Source: an uncultured Clostridia bacterium (GTDB taxonomy: Bacteria; Bacillota; Clostridia; TANB77; CAG-508). Taken from it: a stretch of DNA of 9,099 nt. The number at the start of each line of letters is the position of its first letter. The first letter of the stretch is position 1. Below the pieces are notes generated by a model. That model did not search any database, was not told the DNA's origin, and saw only the letters and a list, made by a program, of their open reading frames with translations. Made by a program: the position numbers and the translations under genes. Where the stretch lies: the NCBI GenBank assembly GCA_944386375.1, contig CALXAW010000053.1, positions 1 through 9,099 on the forward strand. The letters run 5' to 3'. Of this stretch, positions 1-5,662 are shown piece after piece.

Positions 1-615
1 TTGGCTTTCTGCCTCTTGTGTTTCTTGTTTTTCCACATTTTCTTCTTGTTTTGTGGATTGTTGCTTACTTTCGTCTATTACTATTTGCTGATTTTCGTCT
101 AATTTATATCTTGGTAATTCTGGCAAATTTTCTAATGATGTATAACCAAACATTTTTAAAAATTCTGGTGTTGTTTTATATGTTGTTGGTCTACCTGGTG
201 CATCTAACTTTCCTGCAAGTTCTATTAAACCAAATTCTAGTAATTTATATATTGCTGCATCTGCACTTACTCCACGAATTGCCTCTATTTCTGCTCTTGT
301 TATTTTAGGATTATATGCTATTATTGCCAATGTTTCTAATGCTGCTGTTGACAAACGTGGTTTTACTCTTTTATCTAATATATTATATATATATTCATGT
401 AATTCTGGCTTTGAACACATTTGATATCCATTATCTATTTTTATTATTTCTATTCCTCTATTTTGTTTTTTATATTCTTCTTGCATTGTTTGTATTATAT
501 TTTGCAGGTCTTCTGTTGACACTTCTAAATTTACTACTAGTTCATTTTCTGTTACTACTCGCCCTGCTGAAAAAAGAATTGCTTCTATTATTGCTTTTAT
601 TTTTTCTATTTCCAT
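1..615 (-). CDS. scpB: Segregation and condensation protein B (ScpB), C-terminal end cut by window edge
   Basis: ScpB is the winged-helix accessory subunit (kite family) that binds the ScpA kleisin in the bacterial SMC condensin complex, which organises and segregates the chromosome. The minus-strand frame is open from ATG at 615 to the window edge, giving 205 residues without a stop. Two winged-helix halves are visible (about 1-80 and 85-160). The family signature LSTAALETLAIIAYNPKITR lies at 88-107, followed by EIEAIRGVSAD (109-119), GRPTTYKTTPEFL (141-153) and the LPELP segment near 164-168. The tail after about 175 is rich in Gln and Glu, as is common in this family, and runs out of the window. 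Full-length relatives are about 190-200 residues, so little is missing. A GAGGAAGG purine stretch lies upstream, but the ATG is about 14 nt from it. The gene has its own promoter, and no scpA precedes it, although scpA is usually directly upstream. Confidence 0.95.
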   Translation of the reverse strand, partial: MEIEKIKAIIEAILFSAGRVVTENELVVNLEVSTEDLQNIIQTMQEEYKKQNRGIEIIKIDNGYQMCSKPELHEYIYNILDKRVKPRLSTAALETLAIIAYNPKITRAEIEAIRGVSADAAIYKLLEFGLIELAGKLDAPGRPTTYKTTPEFLKMFGYTSLENLPELPRYKLDENQQIVIDESKQQSTKQEENVEKQETQEAESQ

Positions 616-648
616 TTTTTTATTTCATTCCTTCCTCAAGGTACTACT

Positions 649-677
649 ATTATCACACGTAACTACATTAAAGTCAA
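649..677 (-). promoter_or_regulatory. Sigma-A-type promoter of scpB
   Basis: On the minus strand, a -35 box TTGACT (677-672) and a -10 box GATAAT (654-649) are separated by exactly 17 nt. The -10 box is preceded by TGT, forming an extended -10. Transcription would start near 642, leaving a leader of roughly 27 nt before the scpB ATG at 615. The boxes are read directly from sequence; promoter activity is inferred. Confidence 0.7.
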
Positions 678-695
678 GAAAAAGTTACCATAAAC

Positions 696-753
696 AAAGA
701 ATAATAAATGATAATGAACCTAAAATTTTTTGAAATATTATTTATTATTCTTT
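696..753. repeat. AT-only inverted repeat between divergent promoters
   Basis: Arms AAAGAATAATAAAT (696-709) and ATTTATTATTCTTT (740-753) are perfect 14-bp complements. A G-T pair and three more A-T pairs extend the stem inward to 713/736, around a 22-nt loop. A run of T follows on the plus strand. It sits between the scpB promoter and the promoter of the small gene at 828. It could be an operator, an AT-rich hairpin or chance; no gene upstream on the plus strand needs a terminator here. Confidence 0.45.
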
Positions 754-771
754 TTTATCATATTTGTAATC

Positions 772-800
772 TTGCGTTTTTTAGAGTTTTATGATAGAAT
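772..800 (+). promoter_or_regulatory. Extended -10 promoter for the small gene at 828
   Basis: TTGCGT (772-777) and TAGAAT (795-800) are 17 nt apart. The -10 box is preceded by TGA, giving TGaTAGAAT, an extended -10. Transcription would start near 807, just upstream of the AAGGAGGT ribosome binding site at 813-820. The -35 box is only a partial match to TTGACA. Confidence 0.6.
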
Positions 801-827
801 TTTTAATATGTTAAGGAGGTTTTTTAT

Positions 828-995
828 ATGTCTGAAGATGTAAAAAAAGAAAAAGAAAAAAAAGATATAGAAGTTATTTCTGGTGATGGAAAAAATCTAG
901 ATATTTCTCCTGTATATGAGCATTTACAAAGCTCAAAGCCTAAAGCAACTAAGGACAAACCTAAAAATATAGTTGTACCTAAAACTAAGAAATAA
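828..995 (+). CDS. Small charged protein of unknown function, 55 residues
   Basis: I do not recognise this protein. The open frame runs from ATG at 828 to TAA at 993-995. It is preceded by a near-perfect Shine-Dalgarno AAGGAGGT (813-820) at 7 nt spacing and by an extended -10 promoter (772-800), so the case for translation is strong despite its size. The protein begins MSEDVKKEKEKKDIEV, a mixed-charge lysine/glutamate stretch. Its middle section includes DISPVYEHLQSSKP (about 25-38), and it ends in a basic tail (PKNIVVPKTKK). There is no signal peptide, membrane segment, cysteine cluster or enzyme motif. It is probably a soluble, largely disordered cytoplasmic protein. It lies on the aspS strand, 163 nt upstream of it, with no clear GC-rich terminator between them, so partial read-through is possible although aspS has its own promoter. 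Function is unknown. Confidence 0.75.
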   Translation: MSEDVKKEKEKKDIEVISGDGKNLDISPVYEHLQSSKPKATKDKPKNIVVPKTKK

Positions 996-1015
996 TATTT
1001 TAAAATTTATAAAAC

Positions 1016-1044
1016 TTGACAATTTTACATATAATATGTAAAAT
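1016..1044 (+). promoter_or_regulatory. aspS promoter overlapped by a 9-bp-arm dyad
   Basis: A consensus -35 TTGACA (1016-1021) and a -10 TAAAAT (1039-1044) are separated by 17 nt, predicting a start near 1051 and a leader of about 108 nt before aspS. A perfect dyad, ATTTTACAT (1022-1030), loop ATAAT, ATGTAAAAT (1036-1044), fills the spacer and ends with the -10 box. It could bind a repressor, but AT-only dyads this short also arise by chance. Confidence 0.75.
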
Positions 1045-1069
1045 ATATTGTATGTGCTATTTTTATGAA

Positions 1070-1128
1070 GCATTGAGTAATAGCGACTTTTCTTAAATAG
1101 AAAAGTTAATTTTTCTATTTAAAGAAAA
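1070..1128 (+). repeat. Hairpin element in aspS leader, shares core with the 5104-5167 element
   Basis: GCATTG (1070-1075), five bases, then TAGCGACTTTT (1081-1091) run into a hairpin. Its arms at 1088-1104 and 1111-1128 pair over 17 bp with one bulged A (1123) around a GTTAAT loop. The same order of GCATTG, TAGCGACTTTT and hairpin occurs at 5104-5167. It lies within the predicted aspS leader transcript. There is no T-box consensus (no GGGTGG-type motif) and no T-tract after the stem, so it does not look like a T-box or attenuator. It may be a dispersed repeat inserted in the leader. Confidence 0.5.
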
Positions 1129-1158
1129 AATATTATTAATAAGGAATGATTTTAAATT

Positions 1159-2922
1159 ATGAATCCATATCGTACACATAACTGTAATGAAATAAGTTTA
1201 GAAGATGTAGGCAAAAAAGTAAGAATAGCTGGATTTGTTCAAACTATTCGTGACCTTGGAGGTTTGGTTTTTTTAGATATTAGAGATATGTATGGAATTA
1301 CACAAGTTGTTACATCTGGAAAAGAAGAAGATGTAGATTTTGCATCACATATTCCTGTTGAGTCTTCTGTTACTGTTTATGGAACAGTAAAAAAACGTGA
1401 TGAAGAAACTGTTAACCCTAAATTAAAAACAGGTTTAGTAGAAATTCAAATAGAAGAAATTAAAATTTTAGGTAAAAGAACAAAACCACTACCTTTTGAA
1501 GTTAACTCTAATCAAGATGTTAGAGAAGACTTACGCCTTCAATATAGATTTTTAGACTTAAGATCTGACAAACTTAAAAATAATTTAATACTTCGTACAA
1601 ATGTAATTAAATATTTAAGAACTCAAATGGAAGAACAAGGCTTTTTAGATATTCAAACACCTATACTTACTAGTTCTTCTCCAGAAGGTGCTAGAGACTA
1701 CTTAGTTCCAAGTAGACTTCATCCTGGAAAGTTTTATGCTTTACCACAAGCACCACAACAATTTAAGCAATTATTAATGGTTTCTGGTATAGATAAATAT
1801 TTTCAAATTGCACCTTGTTTTAGAGACGAAGATGCAAGAGCAGACAGAACAGCTGGCGAATTTTATCAGTTAGATGTAGAAATGTCATATGCAACACAAG
1901 AAGATGTTTTTAATGTTACAGAACCTGTAATGTATAATACATTTAAAAAATTTACTAATAAAAAAGTTACAAATTATCCATTCCCTAGAATAACATATAA
2001 AGAGGCAATGGATAAATATGGTACAGATAAACCAGATTTAAGAAACCCTTTAATTATACAAGATGTTTCTGATATTTTTGAAAATGTTGGTTTAAATGCA
2101 TTTAAAGGAAAGGTTGTAAAAACCATTGCAACACATAATGTGCAAGATGAACCTCGTAGCTTTTTTGAGGGTATGACAGATTATGCTATTAAAGAATGCA
2201 AGGCAAAAGGCTTAGCTTGGCTTCGTGTATTAGAAGATAGAAGTTTTCAAGGTCCTATTGCTAAATTTATTCCAGATGATGCAAGAGAAGCAATGCTTGA
2301 ACGTACAAATTCTAAACCAGGAAGTTGCTTATTCTTTATAGCAGAAGTTCCTGGAGTTGTAGAAAAGTTATCTGGAGAAATTAGACAAGAACTTGGAAAA
2401 AGATTAAATTTAATTGATAATAATTCTGTCGAATTTTGTTGGATAGTTGATTTTCCTATGTACGAATTAGACGAAAAAGGCAAATTAGAATTTAGCCACA
2501 ACCCATTTTCTATGCCACAAGGCGGCTTAGAAGCTTTAAATAATGAAAATAAATTAGATATTTTAGCATATCAATATGATTTAGTTGGTAATGGTATAGA
2601 ACTTGCCTCTGGTGCTGTTAGAAACCATGACCCAGAAATTATGATAAAAGCTTTTGAAATTGCAGGATATTCAAAAGAACATATAGAAGAAAAGTTTTCT
2701 GCTTTATTTAATGCATTTCAATATGGTGCTCCACCTCATGCAGGAATTGCACCAGGTATAGATAGAATGCTTATGATTTTAGCAGACACTGATATAATAC
2801 GTGATATTATAGCATTTCCACTAAGTAGTAAAGCACAAGACTTATTAATGGGCGCTCCTGGAAATGTAACTCGTGAACAATTAAAAGATGTACACATTAA
2901 GGTAGATATAAAAAATCCATAG
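1159..2922 (+). CDS. aspS: Aspartate--tRNA ligase (AspRS)
   Basis: This class II aminoacyl-tRNA synthetase charges tRNA-Asp with aspartate using ATP in the cytoplasm. Its 587 residues match the usual bacterial-type length. An N-terminal OB-fold anticodon-binding domain covers about 1-105 (RDLGGLVFLDIRD at 31-43). The catalytic core starts near 120 (REDLRLQYRFLDLRS at 122-136), with motif 2 at FRDEDARADR (221-230) followed by EFYQLDVEMSY. The bacterial GAD insertion domain covers roughly 290-415. Motif 3 is in GIAPGIDRMLMILA (529-542), followed by the C-terminal signature IIAFPLSSKAQDLL (550-563). The loop after motif 2 reads RTAGEF, slightly longer than in E. coli (RQPEF), a form I believe occurs in other bacteria. 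Leu33 in the OB-fold resembles discriminating enzymes, but this is tentative. The AAGGA site (1141-1145) is 13 nt before the ATG, which is rather long; an out-of-frame ATG at 1146 sits between them. The last codons form one arm of a terminator. Confidence 0.98.
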   Translation: MNPYRTHNCNEISLEDVGKKVRIAGFVQTIRDLGGLVFLDIRDMYGITQVVTSGKEEDVDFASHIPVESSVTVYGTVKKRDEETVNPKLKTGLVEIQIEEIKILGKRTKPLPFEVNSNQDVREDLRLQYRFLDLRSDKLKNNLILRTNVIKYLRTQMEEQGFLDIQTPILTSSSPEGARDYLVPSRLHPGKFYALPQAPQQFKQLLMVSGIDKYFQIAPCFRDEDARADRTAGEFYQLDVEMSYATQEDVFNVTEPVMYNTFKKFTNKKVTNYPFPRITYKEAMDKYGTDKPDLRNPLIIQDVSDIFENVGLNAFKGKVVKTIATHNVQDEPRSFFEGMTDYAIKECKAKGLAWLRVLEDRSFQGPIAKFIPDDAREAMLERTNSKPGSCLFFIAEVPGVVEKLSGEIRQELGKRLNLIDNNSVEFCWIVDFPMYELDEKGKLEFSHNPFSMPQGGLEALNNENKLDILAYQYDLVGNGIELASGAVRNHDPEIMIKAFEIAGYSKEHIEEKFSALFNAFQYGAPPHAGIAPGIDRMLMILADTDIIRDIIAFPLSSKAQDLLMGAPGNVTREQLKDVHIKVDIKNP

Positions 2923-2950
2923 CTTTTCAGCTATGGATTTTTTATATCTA
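2903..2950. terminator. Bidirectional terminator between aspS and the PBP gene, starting inside aspS
   Basis: Arms 2903-2924 and 2929-2950 are perfect 22-bp complements around a TTTC loop (two G-T pairs could extend it). The core TCCATAGCT/AGCTATGGA is flanked by A-run and T-run on each side, so it can end transcription on both strands. The upstream arm contains the last codons of aspS and its TAG stop. The downstream arm ends 4 nt before the stop codon of the convergent PBP gene (2955). Confidence 0.92.
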
Positions 2951-2954
2951 TTAC

Positions 2955-4976
2955 CTACATTGAAAGTATATTTCTTATTTTTTGTATTAAGTAATGACTT
3001 CCTCCTTCTGTATTGTCTTGTACATTTTCTACCATGCTTACTATTAACATATTACCTTGTGCTCTATCTGTTGTAAAACAATTAAACCAGCCTAATGTAC
3101 CACTTTGGGTATCTTCGCTTGATGTTTTTAGCTCTGCTGTTCCTGTTTTTCCTGCTATTGTTATTCCATCCATTTTCATATCTGTTGCTGTCCCACTTTC
3201 TACTACTTGTATTAGGTCATCTTTAATAATATTTGCCGCTTCTTGTGTAATTGCATTTTCTTTTAAATATTCTCCATTTTTGCTTTCGTCATATTCTATA
3301 TGTGGTTTTATCATATTACCATCATTTGCAAATGCAGAATATATAGATGCCATATGTATTGGGTTTACCAATACATCTCCTTGACCATAACCTGTATCTG
3401 CAAGCTTAGTTTCTCCTTCTATTTGTGTCCCATTATCTCGTGCATATTGTGATTTAGCAAGAGATAGTGGAAATTCTATTTGCTCATTAAAGCCTAATTT
3501 ATCTAACCCACTTGCATAATCCTTTGCGCCTATTTTTAATGCTGTTTGTGCAAAATATATATTATCTGAATACATAATAGCATTTGCTAAATTTTTTGGT
3601 TCATTATAACCTGTTAATGTTGTTACATGGTAGTTGCCCCAACTTGAATCTTTTTGCCAACTTGTTCCAGAATAACCTAAGTCTTCATTTGGGTCTACCT
3701 TTCCAAGTGTTAGCCCTACTGCTCCTGTTACTGGCTTAAATGTTGAACCTGGGCAATATTTTTGTGTAAATTTATTTAACAATGGTCTTGCTTCATTATT
3801 GTTTAATTCATTCCATTTTTCTGTTGTTATACCTACTACAAAATCATTTGAATTAAATGTAGGTGTACTTACTAATGCCAATAACTCTCCTGTTTGTGGC
3901 TCCATAATTACAAACAAACCTTTATCATTTTTCATTTGATTATAAACTGCTTGTTGTAAATTACTATCTATTGTTAGCTTTATGTCTTGGCCATCTTTTT
4001 TATCTTGTTTTGCTATTTCTACTTTTTCATTTCCTTCTGAGTCTGTTATATATATACGTGTTCCATCAATTCCTCTTAATGTATCTTCATATGCTGATTC
4101 TAAACCAGATTTACCAATTAAACTTGTTGTTGTATACCCCTTTCCTGCATTTTGCTCTAATTCGTCTGCATTTATTGTTTGTACATATCCTACCAAGTGC
4201 CCTGCTTCTTCTCCTAATGAATATTCTCTACCAGCTTCTTTGTTTATTAATACTCCTGGTATTTGCAATAATTGATCTTTTAATTCTGTATTTGAATCTG
4301 ATATTTTTTTAACAGGCACAAATGTATCGTCATTTACATATGATTTATTTAATTCTTCGTTAATATATTCCACAGATACTCCTGTTAATTCCGAAATTTT
4401 ATTTACACTTCCTTCTTTATTTTCTCCTAATTTACCTGGAACAATTCCTACAGAAGCAATTTGACCATCTTTTGCAAGTGGTACATCGTTTCTGTCAAAT
4501 ATTGTACCTCTTTTAGCTGTTACCTTTTCTACTCTTACTTTATCTGTATCTTCTAGTTGTGGAAATATTATTCTAGATGTCCATTTTAATTTATATTCTT
4601 TATTTTCTTTTACTATATCTGCCGAATTATAAAATTCTACATCTCCTGCCGATGTATTCATTTGTTGCCTATAAGATATTTTATATCCATCTGTTGTTTT
4701 TCCTATATCTGAAATTGAAATAGTTATATTTTCTGCATCTATTCCTTCATAAATATTTTTATTTCGTGTTACAAAATCTTCTTTACTCATATTCATACTT
4801 GCTGTGTTTTCGTACATTGCATCATAGTTTTTTTCATTAATTAGGCTTACAAAATTATTTAATGCTTGCTCAGCCTTTTTTTGATTATTGGTTTGCATAT
4901 AAAAAACTAGTGCAACTATTACTGCAATTAGTACTATAGCTATTATTATTCCTATTATTACTTTTTTTGTACTCAT
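2955..4976 (-). CDS. Class B penicillin-binding protein (MecA-N/PbpC-like D,D-transpeptidase)
   Basis: This membrane-anchored transpeptidase cross-links peptidoglycan stem peptides outside the cell. It has 673 residues. A short cytoplasmic KK start is followed by a single membrane anchor (about 6-26). Next comes an NTF2-like MecA-N domain (about 33-142) and the dimerisation domain with the characteristic KRGTIFDRN (155-163). The transpeptidase domain starts near 330 and has all three active-site motifs: STFK (411-414, nucleophile Ser411), SDN (470-472) and KTGT (610-613). This order is that of B. subtilis PBP3 (PbpC) and the MecA/PBP2a group. That does not by itself mean beta-lactam resistance, because the domain is also common in ordinary clostridial PBPs. 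The ATG is preceded by GGGGG (4988-4984 on the minus strand) at 7 nt. It is convergent with aspS. The HU gene upstream appears to have its own terminator, so this gene is probably transcribed separately. Confidence 0.95.
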   Translation of the reverse strand: MSTKKVIIGIIIAIVLIAVIVALVFYMQTNNQKKAEQALNNFVSLINEKNYDAMYENTASMNMSKEDFVTRNKNIYEGIDAENITISISDIGKTTDGYKISYRQQMNTSAGDVEFYNSADIVKENKEYKLKWTSRIIFPQLEDTDKVRVEKVTAKRGTIFDRNDVPLAKDGQIASVGIVPGKLGENKEGSVNKISELTGVSVEYINEELNKSYVNDDTFVPVKKISDSNTELKDQLLQIPGVLINKEAGREYSLGEEAGHLVGYVQTINADELEQNAGKGYTTTSLIGKSGLESAYEDTLRGIDGTRIYITDSEGNEKVEIAKQDKKDGQDIKLTIDSNLQQAVYNQMKNDKGLFVIMEPQTGELLALVSTPTFNSNDFVVGITTEKWNELNNNEARPLLNKFTQKYCPGSTFKPVTGAVGLTLGKVDPNEDLGYSGTSWQKDSSWGNYHVTTLTGYNEPKNLANAIMYSDNIYFAQTALKIGAKDYASGLDKLGFNEQIEFPLSLAKSQYARDNGTQIEGETKLADTGYGQGDVLVNPIHMASIYSAFANDGNMIKPHIEYDESKNGEYLKENAITQEAANIIKDDLIQVVESGTATDMKMDGITIAGKTGTAELKTSSEDTQSGTLGWFNCFTTDRAQGNMLIVSMVENVQDNTEGGSHYLIQKIRNILSM

Positions 4977-5008
4977 TTTTATTCCCCCAATCTTTTAATA
5001 TTTTACTA

Positions 5009-5073
5009 GAACAAAAGCGATGTGATTAAAATATTTTAACATTTTAGCATAGTTACACATCGCGTATTTGTTC
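5009..5073. repeat. Inverted repeat A of the structured intergenic block
   Basis: Arm 5009-5024 (GAACAAAAGCGATGTG) pairs with 5056-5073 (CACATCG... to ...TTGTTC) over 16 bp with two single-base bulges (5064, 5066). The loop is about 31 nt and includes tandem near-identical octamers ATTTTAAC/ATTTTAGC (5033-5048). It lies just upstream of the PBP start (4976), and a -10-like site falls in the loop. It directly abuts inverted repeat B. Confidence 0.6.
5041..5049 (-). promoter_or_regulatory. Possible extended -10 promoter for the PBP gene
   Basis: The minus strand reads TGcTAAAAT (5049-5041), an extended -10 motif 65 nt upstream of the PBP start codon. No convincing -35 box is seen 17 nt further upstream, which would be tolerable for an extended -10 promoter. 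The site is inside the loop of inverted repeat A, so the repeat may itself carry the promoter. Weakly supported. Confidence 0.35.
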
Positions 5074-5105
5074 GCGCGCCAATTTTACGAAGTAAAATTG
5101 TGTGC
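5074..5105. repeat. Inverted repeat B of the structured intergenic block
   Basis: CAATTTTAC (5080-5088) and GTAAAATTG (5092-5100) are perfect 9-bp arms around a GAA triloop. With one bulge (C5079), GCGCG (5074-5078) pairs with TGTGC (5101-5105), using two G-T pairs, to lengthen the stem to 14 bp. The GCGCGCC run stands out as GC-rich against very AT-rich surroundings. The repeat lies between repeats A and C without a gap. Confidence 0.6.
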
Positions 5106-5167
5106 ATTGTTGGAGCGTAGCGACTTTTATACTAATTAGAAAGTGACACTTTCTAATTAGTATAAAA
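5104..5167. repeat. Inverted repeat C with conserved core shared with the aspS leader
   Basis: GCATTG (5104-5109), eight bases, then TAGCGACTTTT (5118-5128) run into a perfect palindrome centred on 5146, with 21-nt arms at 5125-5145 and 5147-5167. The order and orientation of the core match 1070-1128. A stem this long and perfect is very unlikely by chance. Its role is unknown: it may be the end of a dispersed MITE-like or REP-like repeat, or an RNA hairpin between HU and the PBP gene. Confidence 0.65.
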
Positions 5168-5203
5168 AAGAAATTGTAAATAATTTAAAATATTTACAAC
5201 TTC
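5164..5203 (-). terminator. Intrinsic terminator of the HU gene
   Basis: Reading the minus strand after the HU stop (5238), GAAGTTGTAAATA (5203-5191) pairs with TATTTACAATTTC (5182-5170) over 13 bp including one G-T pair, around an 8-nt loop. A T-tract follows (complement of 5164-5169). The stem is AT-rich and so perhaps leaky. The T-tract overlaps the outer edge of inverted repeat C. Confidence 0.6.
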
Positions 5204-5237
5204 TCTCTCCTATATATTTATATATTTTATAAAATTC

Positions 5238-5516
5238 TTATTTTTTGTTTACTAAATCTTTTAATGCTTTACCAGCTTTAAATACTGGTGCTTTAGATGC
5301 AGGTATTTTGATTTCTTCTTTTGTTTGTGGGTTTCTACCTTTTCTAGCAGCTCTTTTTCTTACTTCAAAAGAACCAAATCCAACTAATTGAACTTTATCT
5401 CCTTCTACTAGTGCATCTGTTACTACCTCTACAAATGCGTTTACTGATGCTTCTGCTGCTTTTTTAGTATCTCCTGTTTTTGCAGCTACTGCTGCTACTA
5501 ATTCAGCTTTGTTCAT
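5238..5516 (-). CDS. hup: DNA-binding protein HU
   Basis: HU is a small homodimeric nucleoid protein that bends and compacts DNA with little sequence preference. The 92-residue length is typical of the family. The N-terminal helical dimerisation part (MNKAELVAAVAAKTG, 1-15, through about 43) is followed by the signature GFGSFEVRKRAARKGRNPQT (46-65). That signature contains the beta-arm tip with the intercalating proline Pro63 in RNP. The protein ends with PVFKAGKALKDLVN (78-91). The ATG at 5516 has a perfect AGGAGG (5530-5525, minus) at 8 nt spacing, consistent with high expression. It lies downstream of the flippase gene on the same strand, 146 nt away. I found no convincing -35/-10 pair in that gap, although an AT-rich TATTAT lies near 5553-5558. 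An intrinsic terminator follows. Confidence 0.97.
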   Translation of the reverse strand: MNKAELVAAVAAKTGDTKKAAEASVNAFVEVVTDALVEGDKVQLVGFGSFEVRKRAARKGRNPQTKEEIKIPASKAPVFKAGKALKDLVNKK

Positions 5517-5662
5517 TATAATTACCTCCTATAAGATTTAAGTTATGTAGCTATAATATGCTTTAAATACCATATTTGTTGCTACTATTTAATTTTATTC
5601 GCCAATCTTCGCTAAAATCCCTCTTTTTTTCTAAATTTTTTTTAGTTTATTAATATTTTTAA

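Noticed and set aside
18..662. Two plus-strand Leu/Phe-rich frames (18-308 and 315-662)
   Set aside because: They lie antisense to scpB, whose minus-strand frame carries a clear family signature. The Leu/Phe-rich product is the complement of Glu/Lys/Ile codons, not a membrane protein.
1051..1158. T-box riboswitch upstream of aspS
   Set aside because: The leader is too short, lacks a GGGTGG-type T-box sequence and a specifier-loop architecture, and its hairpin has no following T-tract.
3740..3760. PBP with MecA-N domain as a beta-lactam resistance gene
   Set aside because: The same architecture occurs in ordinary PBPs such as B. subtilis PbpC. No mec regulators or mobile element flank it, so resistance cannot be inferred.
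3971..4312. Overlapping plus-strand frames within the PBP gene (also 3013-3384 and 3982-4275)
   Set aside because: They are antisense shadows of a full-length PBP with all catalytic motifs; no RBS and no plausible domain.
5206..5237. GGAGAGAG purine stretch after the HU stop as an RBS for another small gene
   Set aside because: No start codon with an open frame follows; the next TTG is immediately followed by TAA.
5590..5622. Possible further copy of the repeat core (TAGCGA on the minus strand, HU upstream region)
   Set aside because: Only a hexamer matches; the GCATTG block and the adjacent long hairpin are missing.
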